Shown here: positions 27,223-36,382 of the stretch, one piece after another | Position numbering within the stretch: the stretch's first letter is position 1 | Layout of the letters: each line of letters opens with the position of its first letter | Source: Myroides odoratus | GTDB lineage: Bacteria; Bacteroidota; Bacteroidia; Flavobacteriales; Flavobacteriaceae | Direction: 5' to 3' | NCBI RefSeq assembly: GCF_001549985.1 | Contig: NZ_LROZ01000007.1 | Coordinates: 124,001 to 188,000 of the forward strand | DNA length: 64,000 nucleotides | Translations under genes and position numbers: made by a program | The notes under the pieces: generated by a model | What the model was told of the DNA's origin: nothing | Databases searched by the model: none | The model's input: the letters and a program-made list of their open reading frames with translations, nothing else

Positions 27223-28101
27223 CTAATTTTTGAAATTGTTCTTAAACTTGATGGGCGTTGTACCCGTTTGTTTTTTAAAAAATACCGTTAAGTGATTGGG
27301 TTCTTTAAATCCTAAAAAAATGGAGATCTCATTGACTGTTATGTTTTTATAGAGCAAGCATCGCTTTATTTCCATTACTATTCGCTCGCAGATCCAATCA
27401 TAAGGCGTTCTGTTTTCTACATGTTTAAAAGCATATTGGATGGTTCTCACATTTAAATTGAGCTCAGCGGCATAGTCCTTTACGCTCATGCTCTTATCTA
27501 ACTTTTTATTTACTAAGGCTTTAAATGTGGATACAATGTATCTTTCATTCGAGATCGTCAGTTTTTCTACTTCCATCTGATCCATACATTCTTCAAGAAG
27601 TAACAGAATATTAAATAGGTAATTATTGAGTACTTGTTGCTTTTTCAAATAATCCTTTTTATCTAATTCACTTCGAATCAAATCAAACAACAACACTAAT
27701 TCATTGAAATGTTCGTTTACATCTAACAAGGCTAAGCGTTCCGATAAAGTGAAGAGATTCGTGGTGTAAAAAAATTGAAAGTGAAGTTCATCGATACAAA
27801 AAAAGTCTTCGGTAAATATGAGCACTTTAGCCTCATAGTCTACGGGTTTGATAAATTGTCCCATTTGATTTTTGGCAATTACTAATGCCTTTTTGGCACC
27901 AATTGCTATTGGATTAAAATCAACGGCATATGTTCCCTCTCCTTGTACATACAACTGAATACAAAAGAAATTTAATTTATGAGGGCTAAAAATAGTAGCT
28001 GTCCTTTCTTCTATTAATTCATGAAGATTCCTACAATTAATGTATAAACTAGTATTCGCACGATGGTGAAATTCTTCTACTATTAATTTATCCATATTCA
28101 C
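27223..28101 (-). CDS. AraC-family transcription regulator
   Basis: The 292-residue product has an N-terminal sensor domain without recognisable cupin motifs and a C-terminal DNA-binding region (about 190-290) with two helix-turn-helices: SVKDYAAELNLNVRTIQYAF and VNEISIFLGFKEPNHLTVFF, ending KQTGTTPIKFK. It is soluble. It is transcribed away from the META-lipoprotein gene and faces the SusCD operon on the same strand, 324 bases upstream of fecR. It could regulate either neighbour; nothing in the sequence decides. Confidence 0.85.
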   Translation of the reverse strand: MNMDKLIVEEFHHRANTSLYINCRNLHELIEERTATIFSPHKLNFFCIQLYVQGEGTYAVDFNPIAIGAKKALVIAKNQMGQFIKPVDYEAKVLIFTEDFFCIDELHFQFFYTTNLFTLSERLALLDVNEHFNELVLLFDLIRSELDKKDYLKKQQVLNNYLFNILLLLEECMDQMEVEKLTISNERYIVSTFKALVNKKLDKSMSVKDYAAELNLNVRTIQYAFKHVENRTPYDWICERIVMEIKRCLLYKNITVNEISIFLGFKEPNHLTVFFKKQTGTTPIKFKNNFKN

Positions 28102-28425
28102 AAAAACATCTAATTTTCTCTTACCGAATCTATTACAAAGCGTAATTTATAAAATGGTAGTAACTCTTTCAATTTACAAATTACTAAAATACAAAAATAA
28201 CACTAAAAAAGTAGTAATAACACACAACAATTAGCATAATAAAAGAAAAAATACAACAAAATTTTAAATACAGATAGAAAAGCACACACCCCCTCACACC
28301 TAATATGTAATAAAAATTCGCATATATACATTGTTTGACTAGGTGTTTTTTTATGAATTTTGCAGTCAAAATAACACATATAATTCTTAAATAATCTCGA
28401 TTATATGTACATTAGTAAAAAAAAT
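28102..28425. other. AT-rich divergent intergenic region
   Basis: Very AT-rich space between the AraC gene (minus) and the META-domain gene (plus). On the plus strand TTG at about 28331 followed after 21 bases by GAATTTTG (near TAnnTTTG) about 70 bases before the lipoprotein start is a weak promoter candidate. No gene seen. Confidence 0.35.
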
Positions 28426-28881
28426 ATGAAAAAAATCACTTTAATCGTTGCTTTGGCAATCGCTACTGTGTCTTGTAACAGTAAAAAAGAAACAGCTACA
28501 CCACAAGATCAAACGGCTACAGAACAAGTTGCTGTTACCCCTACTGCACTTGTAGGAACTGTTTGGAAACTAACGGAATTAAACAACCAGGCTATCACAT
28601 TAGATAAAGATTTTCCTAAGGAGCCTCAATTAACGTTTAATCCAGATCATAGTGTAAATGGAAATTTAGGATGTAATGGATTTGGAGCAAGCTATGAAAG
28701 CAAGAATAACACGCTTACTATTAGCCAAATAGTTTCTACACAAATGGCATGTCCAAACCTTGAAATCGAACAAAAGTTTATTGATGTACTAAACCATAGT
28801 GCCTCTTTTGAAATTAAATCAACTACGTTACTACTTAAAAATGAGAAGGAAGAAGTACTAGCCAAATTAAAGGCAGAATAG
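28426..28881 (+). CDS. META-domain (HslJ-like) lipoprotein
   Basis: The frame opens at 28405, but the Met at 28426 begins a proper lipoprotein signal, MKKITLIVALAIATVSC, so I use it; the product has 151 residues. After a Thr/Gln-rich linker the META domain runs from about residue 45: LVGTVWKLTELNNQAI, PQLTFNPDHSVNGNLGCNGFGASY, and LTISQIVSTQMACPNLEIEQ, the typical Cys-containing pattern. HslJ-type proteins are linked to heat and novobiocin tolerance, but the molecular role is not known. The gene is a monocistron with its own terminator. Confidence 0.88.
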   Translation: MKKITLIVALAIATVSCNSKKETATPQDQTATEQVAVTPTALVGTVWKLTELNNQAITLDKDFPKEPQLTFNPDHSVNGNLGCNGFGASYESKNNTLTISQIVSTQMACPNLEIEQKFIDVLNHSASFEIKSTTLLLKNEKEEVLAKLKAE

Positions 28882-28912
28882 CTTTTCTCTCTTTTACTAG
28901 GATAGAAAATAG

Positions 28913-28954
28913 GGTGATTTTTTAGTCAACACAAAAAATCACCTTGCTTTTTTT
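28913..28954 (+). terminator. Terminator of the META-lipoprotein gene
   Basis: GGTGATTTTTT pairs with AAAAAATCACC across a 9-base loop and is followed by a T-rich tract, 32 bases after the stop codon. Confidence 0.85.
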
Positions 28955-29483
28955 CGCAATCCACACACAGCATTTTCCTTCTTATACCATTCCTTAACAT
29001 CCCTTAGGAATGCAAAAAGCACTCTTTTTTTAAAGAGCGCCTTTTGAGCTACTTGTTTGCTGTTTGATTGTACATCTAACAGCAGGAATAAAAATAATTA
29101 TTTGTTGTTTTCTTTTTTGATGCTATAGAGCCATCGCGTTTTTAAGATTTTTTGCTAATACTGAAAATGAAATTTCATTATTAGTAGTCCCCACTATTTA
29201 TCTCGTACCAAATGCGACTTTATTCTTTCAAAAAAGAATTCAAACAAGTAAATAAATAATTTATTTACTTGTTCTCACTAACAAAGATAATTAGGTCTTT
29301 TATTATTTTTCCTATATATCCACGAATAAAAGGTATAAAACAATACTATAATGAATCGTTGAACAACGATTTAAATCTCCTCTATACATCAGGAAATTGA
29401 ACTTATTTTAAAAAAGAGAAAGCAAACGCTTGATTACTAAAATAAATAAAAGACATTTGTTTCTCTCTAATAAAAACAACCCC
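28955..29483. other. Intergenic region upstream of the Crp/Fnr-like gene
   Basis: About 530 bases without a supported gene. It contains a second, imperfect hairpin near 29016-29045 (around CACTCTTTTTTT and AAAGAGCG) and a perfect inverted repeat at 29243-29273 (listed separately). Confidence 0.45.
29243..29273. repeat. Perfect 14-bp inverted repeat, possible operator
   Basis: AACAAGTAAATAAA and TTTATTTACTTGTT flank the 3-base spacer TAA. The dyad is AT-rich, has no T run suggesting termination and lies about 210 bases before the Crp/Fnr-like gene. A dimeric regulator could bind it. Which regulator is unknown. Confidence 0.5.
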
Positions 29484-30053
29484 ATGCTTAAGATTTTAAC
29501 TTTCATTCGTTCACTAACTCCCTTTACTGCTGAAAACTGGGAATTACTTCAACCTGCATTAAGTAAAAAGGTATTTAAGAAAAATGAATTCTTATTAAAA
29601 GAAGAAGAAGTATGTAATTCTTTATTTTATATTGAAAGTGGTTCATGCAAAAGCTATTATGAAATTGATGGGGAAATTAAAAACACCTTCTTTTACTTTG
29701 AAGATGAAATAGCAACCAACCTCAGTAGTTTCGGCTCAGGTCAAAAATCAAATTTTAATATTATTGCTACTGAGCCCTTAACCGCAATCATTTTTGATAA
29801 AGAAAAATTGTTTGACATTGCCAAACATTCCTTAGCCATTGAAGCCCTAGGAAGATGTTGTATTCGTTTGTATGCCATCAAGCAAGAAGAATTATCTACT
29901 GTTTTCCAATTGTATTCCACTGAAGAGCGATTAGCTTACTTAGAAAGGACCAAACCCGAGCTTTTAAAACGAGTCCCTCTCTCTCAACTTGCTTCTTTTT
30001 TAGGTGTAAAAAGAGAAACATTAAGTCGTATAAGAAAACGCAGAATTATGTGA
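29484..30053 (+). CDS. Crp/Fnr-family transcription regulator
   Basis: The upstream-most codon of the frame (29430) is a TTG; the ATG at 29484 gives MLKILTFIRSLTPFTAENWE, the usual N-terminus of this group, and 189 residues. A cyclic-nucleotide-binding-type beta-roll runs from about 10 to 125 (KKNEFLLKEEEVCNSLFYIESG), followed by a long dimer helix and a short C-terminal helix-turn-helix, VPLSQLASFLGVKRETLSRIRKR. The Arg/Ser residues of the cAMP pocket are not conserved, so a different or no ligand is expected. It is followed after 58 bases by the VOC gene on the same strand and may control it. Confidence 0.88.
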   Translation: MLKILTFIRSLTPFTAENWELLQPALSKKVFKKNEFLLKEEEVCNSLFYIESGSCKSYYEIDGEIKNTFFYFEDEIATNLSSFGSGQKSNFNIIATEPLTAIIFDKEKLFDIAKHSLAIEALGRCCIRLYAIKQEELSTVFQLYSTEERLAYLERTKPELLKRVPLSQLASFLGVKRETLSRIRKRRIM

Positions 30054-30111
30054 CATTAGTCACAGGTATATCTCCTTTCTATGGTATTATTTTGTTGAAA
30101 AATGATTCAAC

Positions 30112-30522
30112 ATGCAGAAACTAAAAAAAATTGACTCACAAACCAATGTACTGACTTGGTTTGAAATTCCAGTTACAGATCTTGATCGAGCACAACAATT
30201 CTATGAAACCATTTTGGCTATAGACATGATCAAACAAGGGGATGGAGCTAATGAAGGTGTTTTCTTTCCTTTTAATCCAACCGTTGTCCAAGCTACGTCT
30301 GGAAGAGTAACGGGAGTATTAGCAAAATCCACTACACTACCTTCACAACACGGAACAATTGTCTACCTCAATGCGAGCCCAAGTATTCAACTTGTACTCG
30401 ATAAGGTAGAAGCTGCTGGAGGTCAAATTATAGAGCCCAAACAGCTATTTGGCCCTGTAGGCTATATCGCGATGATTTTAGATAGTGAAGGAAATAAAAT
30501 AGGTTTACATGCGGAAGAATAA
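30112..30522 (+). CDS. VOC-superfamily (glyoxalase-like) protein
   Basis: The 136-residue product has the paired beta-alpha-beta-beta-beta modules of the VOC fold: TWFEIPVTDLDRAQQFYETIL at the N-terminus and a C-terminal GPVGYIAMILDSEGNKIGLH. These short bacterial forms act as dimers; members are glyoxalases, dioxygenases, antibiotic-binding proteins and isomerases, and no motif here decides between them. It lies in tandem with the Crp/Fnr-like gene and ends at a strong bidirectional terminator. Confidence 0.88.
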   Translation: MQKLKKIDSQTNVLTWFEIPVTDLDRAQQFYETILAIDMIKQGDGANEGVFFPFNPTVVQATSGRVTGVLAKSTTLPSQHGTIVYLNASPSIQLVLDKVEAAGGQIIEPKQLFGPVGYIAMILDSEGNKIGLHAEE

Positions 30523-30550
30523 AAGATGCCCCCTATCTTTTAGAAGTATA

Positions 30551-30587
30551 AATAGCGCTAAAGTTAAAATACTTTAGCGCTATTTTT
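30551..30587. terminator. Bidirectional terminator between convergent genes
   Basis: AATAGCGCTAAAGT pairs with ACTTTAGCGCTATT around a 6-base loop, followed by T residues on the plus strand. It lies between the VOC gene (plus) and the S74 surface-protein gene (minus). Confidence 0.85.
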
Positions 30588-30685
30588 ATGCCTACAGTAA
30601 ACAATGCAAATTTACATTCTCCCCCTCTTTTTTAAGAATAGTCTCACTCCTTACAACAAAAATCACTCCATGTACGACTAAAGAA

Positions 30686-32989
30686 TCAGTGTTGTGTTTC
30701 TAAGACTTCCAATCGTCTCGTTAATTCTTTATTTTCTTCCGAGAGTTCTTGAATAGCTTTAATCATGGGGGCTATTAACTCACTGTATCGCAGGAGCAAA
30801 AGCTGCTCTTGACTTCCCTCAGATTCGATGAGTGCAGCATTGGTATACCCCATTGTTTCTAAAACGGCTTGTATATCTTGCGCTAAAACTCCCCATTCTT
30901 TTTTCCTTGTTCTATTAGTCAATCGGATGTATTCTAAGGGTTCTAATTGCTCAATGAAATTTAATCCTAACTCCAACGGTTGGCTTTCGCTCATGGATCT
31001 AGCATCAGCAATACTCCCAAAAGGCACTTGACCGTAAATACTGGTAATTTCTTTATCGCCCAAGCGAATAACATTGGAACGGTATACTTTAGCTCGACTT
31101 CCTATTGCTGTTGTATTATATATAATTCCATAGCCATTTTCTACACCTGACAAATACCCAACTGCGGTATTAAACTTCCCTGAAATATTCTGATTCAACG
31201 CGTGAAACCCTACCGCAGTATTTTGGCTCCCTTCGCTATTTCCACTTAAAGCACTTCGCCCTACTGCCACATTTTCCTCTCCAATGCGGTTGGAAATCAT
31301 CGCTTGAAAACCAAGAGCTGTATTGTCACTACCTGTCATATTTGATTTCAACACTTCCGAACCAACGGCGGTATTATTTCTACCATTATCATTTATACTT
31401 AAACTATTTGCTCCCACTGCGGTATTATCATGTCCCGTAACCCTTCCTCCATCATTGTTTCCAGATAAAGCACCATACCCGATAGCCGTATTCCATCGCC
31501 CCACATAACTTCCTTTGGGCGTTCCTTTATAGGTGTTGACTCCAAAAGAGGTATTATAGGTATTAATCGAACTCAATAATCCCGCTCTTACATTGCCTCT
31601 TTTGAATACAACATCCTGATTGTCAACTGTCCCCATAAAATCCTGTTCTGCATCAGTATCCGAATTTCCTCTCGTTCCCCACCCTTGTTGTTCTGAACGA
31701 AAAGGAACCCAATGAAGTCCATCGAAATAATAGTATCCTGCCGAAACAGAAAATGTTCCTTTCTCTACTTGTGCGGTATTGTAAATCAATAGGCCTTGAG
31801 CAGGTGTTTTAATCGTCGTTAGATCATCTGTTCCTTTAAGAGCAATTCGAGGAGGTAAAAATCCGCGATTTGTGCTACTTAAATCGAGAATAGCGGATTC
31901 ATTCGGTTGAGCCGTATTGACTCCAATCCTTGCCGTATTGCCTTTATTGATATCTACCCCATAAATACTATTTCCGATGTTCAATTGATTATCTCCTGCT
32001 GGATCACTAGCTATCGTTTGAGCACCAAGAAAGATATTTTGATTCCCCTTAGTTAAATTAAGTCCAGCATCATTTCCTACCGCCACATTAGCATCTCCTT
32101 GATTGGCTGCTGATGGCTTTAGTTGATACAGAGCTCCTTTTCCTAAAACGGCATTGTAGTTTCCGTGTTGATTGTTGTACATTGCTTCTGCTCCTACTAC
32201 GGTATTGTAATTGCCATAATAATTATTAAATCCGGCATAACTGCCCAACATGGTATTGTGTCCGCCTGCATATCCATGATAATAGGCATTATGCCCCATG
32301 GAGGTATTCATTCGACCATTTCTCGAATTTTGAGCCGCTCCATTTCCCACAGCGGTATTCGCATCTCCAGAAGAAAGACTCAGTAAAGCATTATTACCAA
32401 TAGCGGTATTATAAGACGTTAAATTTTGGCTTAAGGTTCCACTTCCTACAGCAGTATTGAATGAGCCGGTTGTATTTTTAGTCAAGGTAGAAGATCCAAG
32501 GCTAACATTATGTCTCCCTGTTGTTAAAGCCATAAGTGCCTCACGCCCAAAAGCTATATTTTCAGATGCCAGAAACCCCATGTTGATTTTATTTCGCTTA
32601 AAAACAAGATCCGCATCATCTAGCGTACCTATAAATTGATTACTAGCATTAATACCTGAATTACCTTGTGTACTCCACGTATTTTCCGTATTTCCAATTC
32701 TAACCCATGTAGTACCTGAAAAATAGTAATATCCTGGGTTTACAGCCTCTTGCCCATTCGTTGTTGTTGCTATATTATAAATGAACAAACCCGATGCAGG
32801 TTTTACAATGGTTATAGTATCCTTTATTCCTTTTAAGGCGATTCTTGGGGGTAAAAAACCTTTGTCTGTAGCCGTAATATCCAATGCAGCAGACAAATCT
32901 GGAGCAGGAGTATTAATCCCTATTTGGGCATAGCTACTAACGAAAAATAGGTATAGAACTACTTGAACGATGTATTGTGTTTTTTTCAT
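30686..32989 (-). CDS. Surface fibre-like protein with YadA-head-like repeats and C-terminal S74 chaperone
   Basis: The 767-residue product has a signal peptide ending at SYAQ. Two homologous modules follow: each starts with a LDI/LDL motif and KGFLPPRIALKG, then GLFIYN/GLLIYN and PGYYYFSG or AGYYYFDG with a Trp, then DDADLVFKR or NQDVVFKR. Each is followed by runs of YadA-head-like repeats of the form NTAVGxxAL, which build a trimeric beta-roll. The C-terminus (about 655-767) is a Peptidase_S74 intramolecular chaperone: SIADARSMSE, then WGVLAQDIQAVLE and a coiled coil. S74 domains fold trimers and cut themselves off. It is probably exported to the surface as an adhesin. Start ATG 32989 fits the signal peptide. 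Confidence 0.8.
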   Translation of the reverse strand: MKKTQYIVQVVLYLFFVSSYAQIGINTPAPDLSAALDITATDKGFLPPRIALKGIKDTITIVKPASGLFIYNIATTTNGQEAVNPGYYYFSGTTWVRIGNTENTWSTQGNSGINASNQFIGTLDDADLVFKRNKINMGFLASENIAFGREALMALTTGRHNVSLGSSTLTKNTTGSFNTAVGSGTLSQNLTSYNTAIGNNALLSLSSGDANTAVGNGAAQNSRNGRMNTSMGHNAYYHGYAGGHNTMLGSYAGFNNYYGNYNTVVGAEAMYNNQHGNYNAVLGKGALYQLKPSAANQGDANVAVGNDAGLNLTKGNQNIFLGAQTIASDPAGDNQLNIGNSIYGVDINKGNTARIGVNTAQPNESAILDLSSTNRGFLPPRIALKGTDDLTTIKTPAQGLLIYNTAQVEKGTFSVSAGYYYFDGLHWVPFRSEQQGWGTRGNSDTDAEQDFMGTVDNQDVVFKRGNVRAGLLSSINTYNTSFGVNTYKGTPKGSYVGRWNTAIGYGALSGNNDGGRVTGHDNTAVGANSLSINDNGRNNTAVGSEVLKSNMTGSDNTALGFQAMISNRIGEENVAVGRSALSGNSEGSQNTAVGFHALNQNISGKFNTAVGYLSGVENGYGIIYNTTAIGSRAKVYRSNVIRLGDKEITSIYGQVPFGSIADARSMSESQPLELGLNFIEQLEPLEYIRLTNRTRKKEWGVLAQDIQAVLETMGYTNAALIESEGSQEQLLLLRYSELIAPMIKAIQELSEENKELTRRLEVLETQH

Positions 32990-33116
32990 AACTTCTTTTC
33001 TACTATTTAGTCTACAAAGTTGATTAAGTCTGTGTTTTTCAGCCTAAAAAAAGATAAAAACAACAGGGCATTTCGTAAAAAAAGACATTTATCTTTTGGC
33101 TTTTCGTACCATTAGT

Positions 33117-33150
33117 AAAAGCATCAAACCAAAATGATTTGATGCTTTTT
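33117..33150 (-). terminator. Terminator behind the 398-residue surface-protein gene
   Basis: AAAGCATCAAA pairs with TTTGATGCTTT across a 9-base loop, with T runs on both sides. It separates the surface locus into two transcripts, one ending here and one starting with the S74 protein. Confidence 0.75.
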
Positions 33151-33173
33151 GAAAAAGAAAAAAAGGGAATCAA

Positions 33174-34370
33174 TTAATAATATTGTTCAGCTAGAATAGC
33201 ATATACACCTCCTCGACCTCGAGGTCCTGTATGATAAAAGGTTATTTTATACAATGTTTTATTGGCGATATCGCCAATATAATACGTAAATACTCCTGTA
33301 ACATCCCCTGCTCCCATACTAGTTCCCATGAATTTAAAATCATTTCTATTAGTTAAAGTAACTTCTTTGGTATAAAAACTAACATTAACACTATTCCCTT
33401 GACGTTTATCAACCCCTATTTCATACGTTTCTCCCATAGAAACAGAATTAGCTAAGGCAATTTGTGGTCCCCAACCACTGGTGTTGTTGCTACTAGTAGC
33501 GTATCGAAATTGGAATCGTCCAATTGTTACTACTTGATTCTGATCAGGCTGAGAACCGGAATAAACTATTTTTTCTGTTTTAACCCCTGCGTTTCCAGCA
33601 GGAGCTTCTCCCACTAATGCCACACAATGCTGTTCACCAAAATCAAGACTAAAAATTGCCTTACCTGTTTCTCCGCCGTCATTGGTAGGAGTTCCCACTA
33701 CTTTATACGTTAGTTTTCCATTTCCCTGAGCCAATTTCCCTGATTCTAAAGTTGCCACTAGCCCTCCATTTCCAAAAGAACTCAATGGACTTCCCTCTTC
33801 ATACGTGGCTCCATTTCCCTGCGAATAAGGAATTGTTAAATACCCAACATAAGGCACTCCTGATTTCAATACCGCAGGTGATAACACTGCTTCATTACAA
33901 TGTAAAGTAGCCACTTTTGGTGGGGCTAAAACGTCATTTGCTAAAGTTTTCCATTGTGCTCCATCCCAATACACAAAACCTTCATATTGTAAGCCATTTG
34001 TTGTTTTTTTATTGTAGACCATCAACCCTTTTTCTGGGTCTTTGACGGTCTCAACATCTGTGGCATTAGTCAAAGTCACTTTGGGAATTAAAATTCCTTT
34101 TTTATCCGATTTTAATTCCAAAAGAGCAGACGCGTGAGGTTCAATCGTTCCTACGCCTACACTTCCAGATTCCAATACAATAAAATCATCTGATTGTTGC
34201 AGAATCGTTGGTTTGGCCTGTAATGGATTAGTAGTTTCTACGCTAGACGCTCCATCAATATGAAACACGCCATAAGGTTTCTTGGTGTTAATCCCCGTTT
34301 GTGCAAACAACGTAGTTGATACTCCTAAGAGTAGTACAACTAGAGGTATAGTGCAATATTTCGTTTTCAT
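33174..34370 (-). CDS. Surface protein with the same N-terminal module as its neighbours
   Basis: The 398-residue product has a signal peptide ending at LFAQ and the Bacteroidota module GINTKKPYG..., then LLELKSDKKGILIPKVTLTNA, GLMVYNKKT and a FVYWDGAQWKTL strand, the same order as in the proteins at 30686-32989 and 38720-40471. The middle and C-terminal parts, rich in Gly, Thr and Val, end in a beta-sandwich-like segment NKTLYKITFYHTGPRGRGG. There is no T9SS sorting tail that I can see. It is separated from the OmpA/PD40 gene upstream by only 41 bases and thus probably in one transcript with it. Confidence 0.65.
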   Translation of the reverse strand: MKTKYCTIPLVVLLLGVSTTLFAQTGINTKKPYGVFHIDGASSVETTNPLQAKPTILQQSDDFIVLESGSVGVGTIEPHASALLELKSDKKGILIPKVTLTNATDVETVKDPEKGLMVYNKKTTNGLQYEGFVYWDGAQWKTLANDVLAPPKVATLHCNEAVLSPAVLKSGVPYVGYLTIPYSQGNGATYEEGSPLSSFGNGGLVATLESGKLAQGNGKLTYKVVGTPTNDGGETGKAIFSLDFGEQHCVALVGEAPAGNAGVKTEKIVYSGSQPDQNQVVTIGRFQFRYATSSNNTSGWGPQIALANSVSMGETYEIGVDKRQGNSVNVSFYTKEVTLTNRNDFKFMGTSMGAGDVTGVFTYYIGDIANKTLYKITFYHTGPRGRGGVYAILAEQYY

Positions 34371-34411
34371 TGTGTTCTTTCTTTTAAATTTATTTTATTC
34401 TTCAGTACTCC

Positions 34412-36370
34412 TTACTCCCCAACAATAAACTCACTTCGTCTGTTGAGTTGATGCTGACTTTCCTCGCAAGGAATTCCATTGCTGCACTCATTGAGCAATT
34501 GACTTTCGCCATAACCTTTAGCTTTCAATCGAGTAGCGTCAATTCCCTGTTTTATAATCCATTGTCTAGTTGCTTGAGCTCGACGTTCGGATAACATCAA
34601 ATTATACGTATCATCTCCTCTACTATCTGTATGGGAGCGAATCTCAATATGTAAGTTGGGAAATTGTTGCAAGACGTCTACCACTTTCATCAATTCTATT
34701 TGAGCATCTGGACGAATAGCAAATTGAGCAAAATCGAAGTAAATCGGTTCTAACTTTAATTTTTTGAATAAATCATCTCCTGATTCTACTGTTATATTAC
34801 TGGATTCCAATGCAATATCAAGGCGTCGTTGTTGATTTCGATCTATTGTTAGCGTTAGTTCTTTCGTAAAATAGCCTGCTTTACTTATGCGAATACGATA
34901 GTGTTGCCCACAGCGGAGTTGATTCAAACGATAATAGCCTTCTTCATCAGTATTAACCTGATTCACTTGTTGTTGCATGGTATCCATTACCTGTACCTCT
35001 GCTTTTTCTAAGGCTTGTTGTGTATCCAAATCTGAGACAATTCCCATCACAAGTTGAATACACGGTTTCTCTACAATGAGATACACATCATCTCCTCCTT
35101 GTCCTCCTTCTTTATTGGAAGATACAAAACCCTTGTTTGATGCATTGTCAATGTAAAATCCAAAATCATCAAACGAACTATTGAGATCTGGTCCTACATT
35201 TACAACTACACCCAAACGTCCATCGTGGTTGATTTTTGCTTTGTATACATCCAATCCGCCAAACCCAGGGTGTCCATCGCTTGAAAAATACAAGTTATAT
35301 TCCTTTGAAATAAAGGGGAACGTTTCACGTCCTGCAGTATTAATTGCATCTCCTAAATGCTCAACAGCCCCAAACCGATTTGATTCATATATAGCCACGC
35401 GAAATAAATCCGATGCTCCTACACTCCCTGGTCGATCTGAAACAAAATACATCCACTTGCCATCTGGAGTCAATGCAGGATGAGCGGTATTGTATCCTTC
35501 CATATTAAAAGGCAATTCTTCTACATTACCCCAATGCCCATTAGCCTGTTTCGTTGCTTGGTAAATTTTTACTAGAGCAGTATCCTCTTTGTCGTATTTT
35601 GCGCGTTTACTTCCCGTCATTAATCCATTATTACTCGTAAAATACATCCGCTTTCCTTCTTGCATAAATACAGCACTTCCTCTATTTAGCTCGCTAGAAG
35701 CGATTTCTTTTGCAAAGACTATGGGGGGTGTGAAAGTTCCATCTGCTGTTAGGGTTGTGGCATACAATTGGGTGTATGGCTCGTTAGTCCAAGGATGTAC
35801 TTTACTCGGTACTTCTTCATTTGGACGAGAAGAAGTAAATATCAATTGATCATCTAAAAGCGTAGCACCATAATCTGAATATGGACTATTGATTGTTAGA
35901 TTCGCCATTGCAAAACGGGAGGCTGATATCGTTTGCTGTTCTAATTCCGTATGGGTGAGCAATAATATAGAGCGTGAATCAGCCGTTGCAACTGATGCAA
36001 ATTCTTGTAAGATTGCATCTGCCTTCTCGGGCTCTCCAATAGCTTTGAGCGTTTGAGCATAGCGATAATAATATTCTTTATCTAACGTAGCCAAGTCTTT
36101 AGCTGGATAATCATCCTCGAAGAGTTTAGCATACCATTGATGTGCTTCAACCAACTTGCCATTGAAATAGTAAGAATCCCCTAGTTTACTTAAGATTGAG
36201 GTATTTATAAATCCCTTATTTGCTATATTCTCATAAACTTTGATGGCTTCTATATAAGCATAGGTATCAAAATTGTGATCTGCTTTTCTTTCCTTTCGCG
36301 TTTGTCCCAAGCTATTTAGACTGGTCAAACACAAACAAAGCAAAACACTTTTATATAAATATTGAACCAT
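34412..36370 (-). CDS. OmpA-family protein with TPR, PD40 propeller and carboxypeptidase-like domain
   Basis: The 652-residue product has an N-terminal signal, a TPR region (about 25-130), a PD40/WD40-like beta-propeller (about 150-430; LTPDGKWMYFVSDRPGS, KEYNLYFSSDGHPGFGGLDVY), a carboxypeptidase-regulatory-like domain (about 435-520) and an OmpA peptidoglycan-binding domain (about 540-652; RSHTDSRGDDTYNLMLSERRA). This layout is that of PorE-type T9SS proteins. Together with the PorP/SprF gene 12 bases upstream, it probably links an outer-membrane export or anchoring complex to the cell wall. Confidence 0.88.
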   Translation of the reverse strand: MVQYLYKSVLLCLCLTSLNSLGQTRKERKADHNFDTYAYIEAIKVYENIANKGFINTSILSKLGDSYYFNGKLVEAHQWYAKLFEDDYPAKDLATLDKEYYYRYAQTLKAIGEPEKADAILQEFASVATADSRSILLLTHTELEQQTISASRFAMANLTINSPYSDYGATLLDDQLIFTSSRPNEEVPSKVHPWTNEPYTQLYATTLTADGTFTPPIVFAKEIASSELNRGSAVFMQEGKRMYFTSNNGLMTGSKRAKYDKEDTALVKIYQATKQANGHWGNVEELPFNMEGYNTAHPALTPDGKWMYFVSDRPGSVGASDLFRVAIYESNRFGAVEHLGDAINTAGRETFPFISKEYNLYFSSDGHPGFGGLDVYKAKINHDGRLGVVVNVGPDLNSSFDDFGFYIDNASNKGFVSSNKEGGQGGDDVYLIVEKPCIQLVMGIVSDLDTQQALEKAEVQVMDTMQQQVNQVNTDEEGYYRLNQLRCGQHYRIRISKAGYFTKELTLTIDRNQQRRLDIALESSNITVESGDDLFKKLKLEPIYFDFAQFAIRPDAQIELMKVVDVLQQFPNLHIEIRSHTDSRGDDTYNLMLSERRAQATRQWIIKQGIDATRLKAKGYGESQLLNECSNGIPCEESQHQLNRRSEFIVGE

Positions 36371-36382
36371 AATTGTTTGTAT

